Assembly (NCBI RefSeq): GCF_002849855.1
Contig: NZ_CP018617.1
Coordinates: 868,001-932,000 of the forward strand
DNA: 64,000 nucleotides
From: Vibrio azureus
GTDB taxonomy: Bacteria > Pseudomonadota > Gammaproteobacteria > Enterobacterales > Vibrionaceae
Direction of reading: 5' to 3'
Of this stretch, positions 52,332 through 62,800 are shown in pieces. The position numbers were made by a program, and so were the translations under genes. The notes under the pieces are model-generated. The model had not been told where the DNA came from. It saw nothing but the letters and a program-made list of their open reading frames with translations, and did not search any database. The first letter of the stretch is position 1. The number at the start of each line of letters is the position of its first letter.

Positions 52332-53360
52332 ATGAAGATTTCATCTTTCGTTAAAAGTCATTTTAGTACTGTAAACATTTCATCTTCTGATGCTAAAATG
52401 TTTAAGAATGACATAAAAAGAATTTATAACTGTAAGAATGTAGACCGTGCAATAAATACGGTTTTAAAATCATCGAGAAAGCACGATAATTTAAAAATAG
52501 ACAAAATAGCGACTCTTACATCAGCGTTACTCTCCGAAAAAGAAACAAAGAACAAATTACTTCAAAGTATTGACAACAAGAGTCCAGATAAAGCAGCGAC
52601 AGTCATAGGTAACCTACCTAAAGGTCTATCTAAAGATGTTCTAGAGAGTATTTCTCCGGGGAAAGCTGCAAGAATCCTGATGAATCTGCCATTAGGTAAG
52701 CAACTAGATATCCTAACAGAAATGAGTCCCACTCGTGCTGTCAATGCTCTTTTCCAAATGCCCCCTTCAAGTGCGGACAAAATAATTGATAAACTAAGTA
52801 TAGATATTAAAACCTCAGCTGATAAAGATTTTATTCATGAGGTTATGGAGAAATACCATCCGCTATCAGGCCTTGAACGAATTGGGATGATTAACATCCA
52901 ATATGTTGAAAAAACAAATATTATCAGGGGAGGAGCTCCATATCCTCCGGGCCATAAAAGAGAGGGAAAGGTCGACTATAATAGTGATGTCGTTAGTGCT
53001 CTTTTGAGAGCGGAAGTAAGGCATGTGATTAGTTTTAATGAGTTTTTATCTCCTGAAATTAGTGAACTTGACCATGCTGGTATTACATTTACACACTTCC
53101 CTACCGAAGACTTCACTCCTCCCCAAATGACTGATATTCAGCGAGCCTCGGAAATATGCTCAAATATGACAGACGGTAATGTATTCATTCACTGTGGAGC
53201 TGGATTTGGTCGTACAGGCACAGTTATTAGTGGTATAGAGATAATCCAAGATGGTACTAAAAAGTACAAGCATGAAAGAACTAGGGCCTATAAAAACAAC
53301 GGTGTTGAGACTATAGAACAAGTTAAATTGCTAGATAAACTTTATGAAACTGTTTCATAG
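52332..53360 (+). CDS. Dual-specificity/tyrosine phosphatase with helical repeats, possible effector
   Basis: 342 residues in an AT-rich gene next to IS remnants. Residues 84-155 are three 24-residue repeats (SPDKAATVIGNLPKG, SPGKAARILMNLPLG, SPTRAVNALFQMPP starts) resembling MgtE-N/FliG-type alpha solenoids. Residues about 185-340 are a phosphatase domain with the P-loop HCGAGFGRTG (Cys288, Arg294) and acid Asp260 in TEDFTPP. No signal peptide or membrane helix. The Ser/Lys-rich N-terminus suits a secreted effector, but no secretion system or chaperone is visible here. Ribosome site weak. Confidence 0.72.
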   Translation: MKISSFVKSHFSTVNISSSDAKMFKNDIKRIYNCKNVDRAINTVLKSSRKHDNLKIDKIATLTSALLSEKETKNKLLQSIDNKSPDKAATVIGNLPKGLSKDVLESISPGKAARILMNLPLGKQLDILTEMSPTRAVNALFQMPPSSADKIIDKLSIDIKTSADKDFIHEVMEKYHPLSGLERIGMINIQYVEKTNIIRGGAPYPPGHKREGKVDYNSDVVSALLRAEVRHVISFNEFLSPEISELDHAGITFTHFPTEDFTPPQMTDIQRASEICSNMTDGNVFIHCGAGFGRTGTVISGIEIIQDGTKKYKHERTRAYKNNGVETIEQVKLLDKLYETVS

Positions 53361-53767
53361 ACACACTTTCAACCATACTGGGTGCCTATGGACTTTTCAC
53401 CTGACTAACCTCTCAGGCACGACAGGGATAAGCGAAGCGTGACATGCCAGAACTCAAAGACATTGAGTCTACTTAAGAGACTAGTATGAAGAGTTGTTTA
53501 GCAGCCGTTGTTGTTCTTATTGAATAGATACACTTAACCAGTTATTCGTTGCTTTTTTGCAATCAAAAATGAAATTTACTAACTATTCGCACCGCACACT
53601 TTGCAATCATAGCAAGAACTATGTTCGGGTAAAAACCACAAAAGATTGCATTTTAAGATAATCACGTTTAAAGAGTTAAACACACAAGCCTTCATGCCTT
53701 GGCTATGACCTTTTTCTATCCTAATCTTATATTGAGTTATGTATCATTTTAGTAAAGGGAAGAGCCA
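53361..53767. other. Intergenic region after the phosphatase gene
   Basis: 407 bases without a gene. GTGCCT/AGGCAC (53381-53435) is a long-looped inverted repeat, possibly the edge of the inserted segment. Base composition returns toward that of the host beyond 53680. Confidence 0.45.
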
Positions 53768-53866
53768 ATGGATTGGATACACGATGTTTATGAATTTATT
53801 CTTGGGGTTTACCTTGTCGTGCTCTTCGCTGGGCTTTTTAGTTTACGTAAAGCACGGCGTAAGTAA
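53768..53866 (+). CDS. Small membrane protein (32 residues)
   Basis: ATG at 53768 with AGGGAAG 7 bases upstream. Peptide MDWIHDVYEFILGVYLVV.. then a hydrophobic stretch and a basic end SLRKARRK: one helix with positive tail inside. An inverted repeat (ACTAAGCTGG/CCAGCTTAGT) follows at 53869-53908. Resembles the 23-residue protein at 39710 in design. Function unknown. Confidence 0.6.
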   Translation: MDWIHDVYEFILGVYLVVLFAGLFSLRKARRK

Positions 53867-53989
53867 AAACTAAGCTGGCTTAGGATGGATGATGTAAACC
53901 AGCTTAGTAATACGAACAATACCAATAAACTTTGAAAACTAAGATCCATTAGTTTTGCTCAGGATTAGTCAGTACCTTTTCAACAGCGC

Positions 53990-54682
53990 TTATTTTTTAC
54001 TTAGATCAGATACCTTTTTACCGTCTTTAATGGTAATAATTCTTCTTGTTCGTTGAGCTAAGGCATTATCGTGAGTCACCATGATTAACGTTCTTCCTTG
54101 TTCGTGAAGTTGATGAAACAAGGCTTCGATTTCAGCACCTGACTTTGAGTCTAAAGCTCCTGTTGGCTCATCAGCAAAGATAATCTGTGGATCATTAACG
54201 AGTGCTCTTGCGATGGCTACCCTTTGCTTTTGCCCTCCAGACAGTTGATTAGGCTTATGCTCGAGTCTGTCCCCTAGCCCAACTTGGTTTAATGCTTCAG
54301 CCGCCTTTTGTCGTCGAATATTGGCTTTAATACCGGAATAAACCAAAGGTAAGGCGACATTATCTAGTGCTGACGCGTAATCCAATAAATTGAAACTTTG
54401 AAAAACAAAACCAATTTGTTGATTACGGATTCGAGCAAGTTCATTTGAGTCAAGCTTTGCTACATTTTGACCATCCAATAAATAATCACCTTGCGTCGGG
54501 TTGTCCAAGCAGCCAAGCATATTCATTAAGGTTGATTTACCTGAACCTGACGGGCCTAAAATGGACACAAACTCACCATGTTGAATTGTCAGGTCGACCC
54601 CATCCAGCGCTCGGACTTCAGTCTCACCACTCGAATAATATTTACAAATATTGGTCATTTTAACCAATGGACGTGATGTCAT
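53990..54682 (-). CDS. MacB-like ABC exporter ATPase
   Basis: 230 residues from the ATG at 54682 (GGAG upstream). GPSGSGKST, QLSGGQKQRVAIARA, IIFADEPTGALD and VTHDNALA are intact. LolD/MacB class. Last gene of a five-gene operon (adaptor, TolC-like, two permeases, ATPase). No terminator as clear as elsewhere follows. Confidence 0.9.
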   Translation of the reverse strand: MTSRPLVKMTNICKYYSSGETEVRALDGVDLTIQHGEFVSILGPSGSGKSTLMNMLGCLDNPTQGDYLLDGQNVAKLDSNELARIRNQQIGFVFQSFNLLDYASALDNVALPLVYSGIKANIRRQKAAEALNQVGLGDRLEHKPNQLSGGQKQRVAIARALVNDPQIIFADEPTGALDSKSGAEIEALFHQLHEQGRTLIMVTHDNALAQRTRRIITIKDGKKVSDLSKK

Positions 54683-54699
54683 ATGTGTCTCCAATGTGG

Positions 54700-55983
54700 T
54701 TAATCACTTTGTAATGCATCTAAAGGACTCACTTTCGCCGCCCGATTTGCTGGAAGCCATGCTGAAACAATACCAATAAGTGTCAGAGTAATGATGACGA
54801 TAAAGACCACGAACCACGATAATTCGGGTACCGGTTTTCCTATCCGCTCGTAAAGCATGTTGCCATCTAGATTGACTGACTGAATAGCGGACACAAGAAA
54901 GTAAGTGATGCCGAGGCCAATTAAGCCTCCCAGTGCCATTGTCATAATAGATTGGAGTAAATAATGCAGCCGAATGGCCGTTGGTGTCGCACCTACAGCC
55001 ATTCTTAATCCAATATCACGCGTGGCTCTTTTAACCGTTGCGTACATCACGTTCGCAATACCTATCCCTGCAACCGCTAATGTAATAAAACCTATAATCC
55101 CAAGGAAACCTTGTAAACCAACCAAGAATGACCGCATACTTTCTTGCTTTAATAGCATATCTTCAACTTGAACTACCCGTCGGTCCAAAACACTTGCTCC
55201 ATTCTTACGTGCTATGGTTTGGCGTATTTTCTTTGCCAATTCAAGACGATTCGTATCCTCTGTAGGATTGATATTTATTGCAGAAAGATCGCCATTAATA
55301 TGAAAACGTTGCCATGTGGTGAGTGGGACAAAACTCGAATAGTTAATATCATACCCTTGCTCAATTTTGCCGCTATTCTTCTGCAAAATACCAATTATCG
55401 TGAATTCTTCATCACCAATTTTCACTTTTTTGCCTACAGGATCAGTCTGCAAGGATTCTGTTTTAAACCAGTTAAAGTCGCTTTCTGAATTAAATAAGCT
55501 CGTCGCTAATAAATAGCCAATCACCATGACTTTCCGTTTTTGTTTCATGTCATGTGGATTAAACCAGCGGCTGCCAGCTAATAATTTTAGGTGCGTCATC
55601 TCTTGGTAATTTATTGGCACAGCGAGCGGCGTTTTCCATGTTGTTCTATCGCCGAATGTGATGCGTTCTTCCCAGTTAGCTGAAGGCGCGACTTGGGCAA
55701 TGCCTGGTAACTCACTCAGAACCTTTACATCACTCATTAACAATTTAATTTTTTTTCCTTGATGTGCAGACCCATGATTAATACTGACCATACCGCTTGT
55801 TAGGTGCATAAGATTACCATTACCGTTTTTTACGGTGGTTAATACTCCTTGCCGAATACCTTCCCCAACCGCTAACATTACGGAAATGCTTACCGTGGCC
55901 CAAGCAACCGCCAAAATGGTCAATCCCAAGCGTAGTTTCTCTGCGGCCATTTCTTGAAAAATTTGTCTCATTGGGAGCAACAT
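54700..55983 (-). CDS. MacB-like permease (second)
   Basis: 427 residues: helix at about 20-40, MacB periplasmic core domain (40-270), then three helices with the FtsX coupling motif TRDIGLRMAVGATPTAIRL. No fused ATPase. Works with the neighbouring permease, probably as a heterodimer. Spacing to both neighbours is 6-17 bases. Confidence 0.88.
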   Translation of the reverse strand: MLLPMRQIFQEMAAEKLRLGLTILAVAWATVSISVMLAVGEGIRQGVLTTVKNGNGNLMHLTSGMVSINHGSAHQGKKIKLLMSDVKVLSELPGIAQVAPSANWEERITFGDRTTWKTPLAVPINYQEMTHLKLLAGSRWFNPHDMKQKRKVMVIGYLLATSLFNSESDFNWFKTESLQTDPVGKKVKIGDEEFTIIGILQKNSGKIEQGYDINYSSFVPLTTWQRFHINGDLSAININPTEDTNRLELAKKIRQTIARKNGASVLDRRVVQVEDMLLKQESMRSFLVGLQGFLGIIGFITLAVAGIGIANVMYATVKRATRDIGLRMAVGATPTAIRLHYLLQSIMTMALGGLIGLGITYFLVSAIQSVNLDGNMLYERIGKPVPELSWFVVFIVIITLTLIGIVSAWLPANRAAKVSPLDALQSD

Positions 55984-55989
55984 AACGAT

Positions 55990-57207
55990 TTATCCTCTTG
56001 CGCCTAATGCAATGACAGGGGTAAGACGCGAAGCTCTTCGAGCAGGAAAATACGCGGCCAGCAAAGCCAGTAATGATGTTAAAATCAAAGATTGTGCAAT
56101 CGCCCCAAATGTAATGACTGGTGTTCCAGACCACTCTGGTAGACTTATCTGCGTCAATAATAAGACCGCAGCGTAAGCCAGTAATAATCCCGTTAATGCC
56201 CCAACAGCAACCAAAATCAGCCCTTCGAGTAAAAATTGAGCGAGAATCAGTCTTGGTGTAGCCCCTATCGCGAGCCTTACTCCAACTTCTCGTGTTCTGT
56301 CAGTGACAGACAAAAACATAATATTCGCCACGCCCAGTGCACCGACGGCTAAAGTCATCGCACCGCTTACTCCAAGGAAAAGTTGAATACCCCGCAAAAT
56401 ACTTTTGAAAATCGCAGAACTTCCGGCCAAGTCTGGCTGACGAATCGCTTCTCGATCACTGGGGTCAAAATGAAGTATCTTTGCTAAAAACTGCACTATA
56501 TTTTTCTGAAAAAGAGGGATATTACTGGGGTTGTAAGGCACGAGTAATAACATCCAAGGTGGATTATCCCACATACTAAGATAGGTAGTGTTAGGAATAA
56601 ATACCGCCCGGCTGGCCCCAAATGAATAGCCTGTATTTTTATTGCTTATGATACCAATCACACGAAATGGGACATGGTTAATGTGTATTTGATCGTTTAT
56701 CTCAACTTGTCCCATAGCTGCAATTTGATTCCCTAATATTGCAACTCGAGTACGATTTAATATATCCGTCGGTGAAATATTACGCGAACCGGCTTTTAAT
56801 TGACTTTGCATCAAGGGGAAGTAATTAGAATCGATACCACTTATACGTCGAGCAAACTTTAGCCCTTTCTTGTTTGTAATCTGACTGTCTGTTTGGCTAT
56901 AAACCGCCGATACCTGTTGGACAAGTCCCGATTGTTCGAGTTGGTTTAAATGTTGTTGAGAAAAATTGATACGGCGCTTCTCAGGTAGGCCTTGCCACGT
57001 TTTACTGGTCGTTGAAGGAAAAACAAGTTGGGCATCACTTATCATGACAGAAAACGCTTTGCTTTGATGACGATAAAAACCTTCACCAATAGCCAGTAGC
57101 ACCAATACTGATAAAACACCCCAGGTAATCGCAATAATAGCTAGTACGCTTTTGACACGATATGCAAACAATGTTTTCAGCGTTTGTTGCAACAAAGCGT
57201 TCATCAT
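55990..57207 (-). CDS. MacB-like permease (first)
   Basis: 405 residues. N-terminal helix (SVLAIIAITWGVLSVLVLLAIG), periplasmic domain, and C-terminal FtsX part with TREVGVRLAIGATPRLILA. Overlaps the TolC-like gene by 4 bases. Paired with the following permease; such two-permease tripartite pumps occur beside NRPS genes. Confidence 0.88.
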   Translation of the reverse strand: MMNALLQQTLKTLFAYRVKSVLAIIAITWGVLSVLVLLAIGEGFYRHQSKAFSVMISDAQLVFPSTTSKTWQGLPEKRRINFSQQHLNQLEQSGLVQQVSAVYSQTDSQITNKKGLKFARRISGIDSNYFPLMQSQLKAGSRNISPTDILNRTRVAILGNQIAAMGQVEINDQIHINHVPFRVIGIISNKNTGYSFGASRAVFIPNTTYLSMWDNPPWMLLLVPYNPSNIPLFQKNIVQFLAKILHFDPSDREAIRQPDLAGSSAIFKSILRGIQLFLGVSGAMTLAVGALGVANIMFLSVTDRTREVGVRLAIGATPRLILAQFLLEGLILVAVGALTGLLLAYAAVLLLTQISLPEWSGTPVITFGAIAQSLILTSLLALLAAYFPARRASRLTPVIALGARG

Positions 57208-58478
57208 TGGAAAGCCATTGTAAGCAACTGGATAGCTTGTTCATCGAGCTTACCCACTGTATTGAGTAGATTAACTCTTTCACGCCAGTAACGGTTCAAG
57301 TTTATTTGTAAGCTATTTTTTGCTTCATAGAAACGATCATGTGCATTAATCACATCAGAAAGTTCAAGACGCCCAGCTTTGTATAACGTATTTTTACTGT
57401 TCAGCACCTTCTCTCGCGATTTTACAAGTTCATAGGCAACCAATACCTGACTCCAGTTTAGGCCTACCTGAGAATAAGCCTGCATAACACGCTTTTTGAT
57501 GTTAATTTCCACTTCTCGTAAACTTTGCTTAGCTATTAATAGGTTCAATGATGCTTCATCAACTCGTGCAGCCATGGAGCCATTTAAATCGAGGGGTAAA
57601 TTTAAACTGACCCCCGCATTCAATTCTCCATGATCTTGAAGAGCGCTGTCATTATACCCAAGGTTACCTGTAACTTTAGGGTAGTACCCACTCTCTGCTG
57701 ATTCTTTGGCGATTTTACTGGCTTTTACTTTTTGTATTGCGACCAAAAGCTCTGGGCTGTTGTCTTTAGCAAGTTTCAACCAAGCTTCTTGTTTTTCAAC
57801 CATCATAGCAGGTGGCTTATCAATATTGGTTCGTATCAGATTTACTTTTTCAAAGTCCTGATTCATTAAAGAAGAAAGCTCTGTATGTTTGATTATTAAA
57901 TCCGCTTCTGCTGTAAGCACATTATTCTGACTCGCAAGGAGCGTTGCATTACTTTCTTCTACATCCACCGATTTTATTTTACCAGCAAGAAAGCGGGCTT
58001 TGATAATCTCGTGTAATTTCTTGCCATCTCGCAGTTTGGTTTTTGCTAATTCCAAACTACTTTGTGCACTTGCAACATCCAGATAAGCCTGAATCACCTT
58101 CAAAGCTAAATTATTTTGAGCCTGTACTAATTCTAATTTAGATTGCAAATATTGAGCTTTGGCATGGTCCAGCTCTGACCACAGATTACTATCCCAAATA
58201 TTTTGGCTAAGAGAAATACCATAACGATTAGAGTCACCACCTGATTCACTCCAATTTTCAGATGCCGACACTTGAACGTTAGGTAACAGATTACTTTGGT
58301 ACTGTTGAACAACCACTTCACCCCGTTTAACACCGAGCAATGATTTTTGATATGAAGGATCCGTTACCTCCGCACCCTTCCATGCCTCTTCAAGCGATAA
58401 GGCAAAGCTAGAAGTACTCAATGACACCATCATTATCACTAAGAAACTGTACAAAGCTAAGATAGACTGTTTAATCAT
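57204..58478 (-). CDS. TolC-family outer-membrane efflux protein
   Basis: 424 residues. Signal peptide ending SLSTSSFA, then SLEEAWKGAEVTDPSYQKSL and long amphipathic helices with the repeated structure of TolC (SEVQLYQSNLLPNVQVSAS-like, NKRVMQAYSQVGLNW). Outer channel of the pump. Overlaps the adaptor by 8 bases. Confidence 0.88.
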   Translation of the reverse strand: MIKQSILALYSFLVIMMVSLSTSSFALSLEEAWKGAEVTDPSYQKSLLGVKRGEVVVQQYQSNLLPNVQVSASENWSESGGDSNRYGISLSQNIWDSNLWSELDHAKAQYLQSKLELVQAQNNLALKVIQAYLDVASAQSSLELAKTKLRDGKKLHEIIKARFLAGKIKSVDVEESNATLLASQNNVLTAEADLIIKHTELSSLMNQDFEKVNLIRTNIDKPPAMMVEKQEAWLKLAKDNSPELLVAIQKVKASKIAKESAESGYYPKVTGNLGYNDSALQDHGELNAGVSLNLPLDLNGSMAARVDEASLNLLIAKQSLREVEINIKKRVMQAYSQVGLNWSQVLVAYELVKSREKVLNSKNTLYKAGRLELSDVINAHDRFYEAKNSLQINLNRYWRERVNLLNTVGKLDEQAIQLLTMAFQ

Positions 58479-59607
58479 TGGTATGAGTACCCGTCATGCT
58501 GCTATCAATAATGGTTTCATTGAGTTCCAAACCTGATATCACTTCTACTTTGATGCCATCAGACAAGCCTAATTGCACCTCTTTCTTATAAAAACCTGAT
58601 TGTGAGTTGTCCGGAATCAGCACATATGAGGTCTCACCATCAAATTGGAGTGCTCTCTCTGGAACCGTTAAGACATCAATAGACTGCTGCAGAGTAATTT
58701 CGGCAGTAGAGGAGAAACCAGAGCGTAATTTAATCCCTTCAGGGATGGTTAATTGTTCGACTTCCACCTCAAAACCATTTTCAAAACTTTTTGCTGAGCT
58801 CGCATCCTCTGGTGAATTGAGGGTCTCCGACTGGATGGCGACTTTACTTAACACGCCAGTGAGCTTCTGATCAGGATAAGGCGCAACGGACAGTAAAACA
58901 GGCATGTCTGGAGATAGAAGTGCGACATCTTGCTCACTCACACTCCCTTTAAAAATCAAATGATTCATATTCGCTAACGACATCATCTCTGTTGCGGCTT
59001 GACTAGATTGAGTCGAAATAATGGGCTCACCGACTTCCACTTTTTGATTGAGAACCGTACCATCGATTGGAGCATAAATGGTTGAAGTTAAGTGAGCTTC
59101 TCCCACAGATGCTTCACCACTACGAATCAGCGCTAAGTTCTGTTTCTTTTGTAAAACATTCGCCTTTTCTGATTTGACTCGAGCCAGAGCAGTGACATAT
59201 TCATCGTAGTTGGCAGGAATGATCCCCTGCTGTACTAGGCCTTCTAGGTTGTGGAGTTTTTGCTTTGCAGACTCAAGTTCCGCTTCACTCCTCATTAAAT
59301 CCGTTGAAGCATCAGTCAGTGATTGAGGTGTAGGATTTGGACGTACCTTAATTAAAGCTTGCCCTTGCTCGACTTTCTGACCGACTTCGACATAAACATC
59401 ACCGACAATACCATCAATTTGAGATTTAATTGAAACGGAGTGTGCGGGAACGATAAAACCAACTGCAATAGCCTGTCTCTCGATTGTGCCCTTTTGAACT
59501 TTAATAGTTTTAAATACACTTTCTTCATGAGGCGAGGAAAGATAAGTATAAGATCCCATACCAACTAGGCTGACAGTTAAAGCTAAAATAATCCAAAATT
59601 TAGGCAT
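58471..59607 (-). CDS. MacA/HlyD-like periplasmic adaptor
   Basis: 378 residues starting at MPKFWIILALTVSLVG (GGAA 6 bases upstream); alternative starts at 59619 and 59637 are in frame. One N-terminal membrane helix, two lipoyl halves (IKSQIDGIVGDVYVEVGQKVEQG, and IYAPIDGTVLNQKVEVGEP), and an alpha-helical hairpin between them; beta-barrel and MP domains follow. Links the permeases to the TolC-like channel. Confidence 0.88.
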   Translation of the reverse strand: MPKFWIILALTVSLVGMGSYTYLSSPHEESVFKTIKVQKGTIERQAIAVGFIVPAHSVSIKSQIDGIVGDVYVEVGQKVEQGQALIKVRPNPTPQSLTDASTDLMRSEAELESAKQKLHNLEGLVQQGIIPANYDEYVTALARVKSEKANVLQKKQNLALIRSGEASVGEAHLTSTIYAPIDGTVLNQKVEVGEPIISTQSSQAATEMMSLANMNHLIFKGSVSEQDVALLSPDMPVLLSVAPYPDQKLTGVLSKVAIQSETLNSPEDASSAKSFENGFEVEVEQLTIPEGIKLRSGFSSTAEITLQQSIDVLTVPERALQFDGETSYVLIPDNSQSGFYKKEVQLGLSDGIKVEVISGLELNETIIDSSMTGTHTND

Positions 59608-59687
59608 GAGTGGTTCCATTAGTAATGACTTAAACAAGAAGTTATACCCAATAGAAAAATTATCTGTGAATTTACGAAGGGGTAAAG

Positions 59688-59721
59688 CATCTCTTTTGTG
59701 ATAATAATATCAAAAGAGATG
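59688..59721. promoter_or_regulatory. Inverted repeat upstream of the pump operon
   Basis: CATCTCTTTTG (59688-59698) and CAAAAGAGATG (59711-59721) are perfect 11-bp arms with a 12-base spacer, about 80 bases before the adaptor start. Operator or attenuator; unproven. Confidence 0.5.
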
Positions 59722-59742
59722 AGAAATGAAAATTTGAAAAAA

Positions 59743-59782
59743 ATAGGCCGTAAAGTCATTACCAATAAACTTTACGGCCTAT
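59743..59782 (-). terminator. Terminator of the NRPS gene
   Basis: ATAGGCCGTAAAGT (59743-59756) and ACTTTACGGCCTAT (59769-59782) are a perfect 14-bp stem; on the minus strand TTTTTTC follows. It separates the NRPS transcript from the pump operon. Confidence 0.92.
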
Positions 59783-59842
59783 ATCATTTCAATCTATAGA
59801 AATATTATTTTTCTTACACGCGCACGTTGAAGAATGAATAAA

Positions 59843-62800
59843 TTAGTCTGCATAATTTTTCAAAGTATGTTCTATTACTAAAGCGATTTCAGCTGCTCCT
59901 TGATCAAGCAACATGGTATTGTGATCGCCGAAGGCTGTGTAAGTATATGCCTCTCCAGTCGTTAATAAGTGTCTATTTTCCCTTTCTTTTCTTTTATCAA
60001 TTTCGTCAGCCGCATAAATCATAACAACATCATTGATGGAAGAAGCACTGGGCTGATACGCATCTGACATCGCGTCATGACGACGACCAATATCAATGAA
60101 ACGCTGTGTCATGGCTTTATCGTCAAAGAATTGTTTTAACAGTTCATCAGTCGTTGTATCACCCACTTTTGAACTTTTTCCACGATTTAAGAAAAGCTCA
60201 ACAATTTCAGCGATATCGTCTTTATCACTTGATGTTACGCTGTCACCATGGGTTACACCGTCACTTACCTCTGAGTAATCTTCACCTATAGGACGAATAA
60301 AACTATCGAGGAGAATGGTGATCGCCTGCTGCCCTTGATTTTGTAGTGCAATTGCGACTTCATAGGCAATTTGTCCACCTGAAGAATGACCAAGGATAAA
60401 ATATGGACCACATCCTTGTTCCTTACGTATTTCAGCTGTAAATGCCACGACCATTTCTTCAATAGAGTTATGAGGTATTTCTTCAGTAAGAATGCCTTTA
60501 TGATCAAACGCATTAACGTCAAATTTTGAACCTGCACATTGAGCGAGATCTAAATAAGCAACGGCTAGTCCCCCGGCTGCTGGTACACAAAATACCTTAG
60601 GTGCATCCTTGCTTGCAGCAGAGTTCAATTTCACCATCAGCTGATGATTATTTTCATTCGGTGTCGACTCTAACCTTGCTGCTAAATCTGTAAGTGTATC
60701 CGCTTCAAAAATATCTTTGATTTGAAGGTTACAATTAAAGTGGCGTTTAATATGAGTCAGCAATTTTACCGTCAAAATAGAATGGCCACCGCTAGTGAAG
60801 AAATTAGCATGCTTACTGACTCTCTCCAGTCCAAGGAGTTCACACCAAATATTAGCCAGGCGCTTTTCAGTGCCACTTTCTGGTGCGAGATATTCACTCT
60901 CTGCTTGCCAGTTAGGCTCTGGTAAAGCACGGCGATCAATTTTATCCGCCGCGTTTAAAGGCATCTTATCTAAAACGGTAAAACTATTTGGCACCATATA
61001 ATCGGGCAACGAACGTTGCAGTCCTTGACGCAGCTCTGCCGTTGTCGGATAAGGTTGTTGTTTCGCCACCAAATAAGCCGCGAGCGCATTTTGGCCTTGT
61101 TGATCACGGCGTATGACAACCGCACATTCCCCGACATTATCCAGTTTAGCCAGACTGGCCTCGACTTCACCGAGTTCAACCCTGAACCCTCGGACTTTGA
61201 CTTGGTTATCAATCCTGCCCATAAACTCTAGCGTGCCATCAGGTAACCAGCGCCCTAAGTCTCCAGTGCGATATAAGGTATCACCATGCACTTGATTATC
61301 CGGCTCATCATAATAAGGGTTAACGACAAAACTGCTTGCGGTCCGCTCCGGCTTATTCCAATACCCTTTACCGACACCAACACCAGATACACACAGCTCA
61401 CCTGGCACACCAATCGGCTGTAGCTGAAGCCCTTTGTCCAATACGTACATGGTTAAATTAGGGATCGGCCGCCCAATCGGTACACTCGGTGTGTTTGCGG
61501 GTAATGGCGTACGGATAACGTACTCTGTAATGTCATCAGATGCTTCACTTGGCCCATAACCGTTCATGATCGGGATTTGAGGGTTCAACGCTAACCATTG
61601 GTTTAATAATGGCACTGGCGCAGCCTCTGCGATGGCCATCATCCACTCTAAATCTGGTAAGGCTCTCTCACTCGGTGGCAATGTTTCTAAATGGTCGACA
61701 AGTAACTGCAACACCACAGGAGCAGCTTGCATCAAATGCACTTGATGCTGTTGTAGTAATCGCACTAATTTAGGTATATCAGTCATATCATCCAGAATGA
61801 CCGTCTGCCCGCCACACATCAATGGTGCGAGGAACTGCCACACCGAGACATCCGATGAAGAAGCAGCGCTTTGCAAGAAGTTCTTCGCCATCAATTGGTG
61901 GTTTTCATCGATAAAGTCCAACACATCAAACTCGGCATCAATATGATTGAGCGCGCCCGCATGATGAACAAGTGCGCCTTTAGGTTGCCCGGTGGAACCG
62001 GAGGTATAAATCATGTAGGCCAAATCATCAGATTCATTACACCAAACCGGGTTCTCTGTACTGTAGGTTTCTAAAGAAGATAAATCACAATCCAATCGCA
62101 ATGCTTTACAAGCCAATGGCGTTTCTAGATTATCTTTCAAATGTTCAAGCAACTCGTTTTCCGTCAACAGCACCGAGACACCCGAGTCTGTGAGCATGTA
62201 ATCAATGCGCGAAATTGGGTTCACGGGATCAAACGGAATATACGCCCCTCCGGCTTTCATTATCGCTAGAATAGCGACCAAAAACTCAGGTGAACGCTGA
62301 GCATAAATACCCACCAAGTCTCCTCTTGCCACGCCAGACTCGCGTAAATAGTGCGCTAACTGGTTAGCTTTGGCATTTAATTCGGCGTAGCTCAGACTGT
62401 GATTGTCCCCGATAACCGCCATCGCATCTGGGCAGCGTTGCACCTGAGATTCAAATCGATAATGAACGCAAGGCTCACCATGATAAGTGACGGTCTTACC
62501 ATTGAAATCATTGAGGATCTTGGTTCTTTCATCCGATGATAAAATGGAGATATCGCTCATTTTATCGTTTGGACGATGAACAATTTGATGAAGCAGTTGA
62601 TCAAAATGTTCAGCCATTCTCTCAATCGTTATTCGATCAAACAAATCCGCAGCATAATCCCAGACCAACGTCAGACCGTTCTGGTTCTCACTGATGTCCA
62701 AGCTAAGATCAAACTGAGTCGTAGTGAATTCTTGCTCAACCGGTGTCAAATTAAGATCAGAGAATGACAAAGTGCTATCTGAATTATTATCTAAGGAAAG

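Noticed and set aside
53361..53767. Integron attC or tRNA-like structure
   Set aside because: No attC consensus ends and no cloverleaf found by eye.
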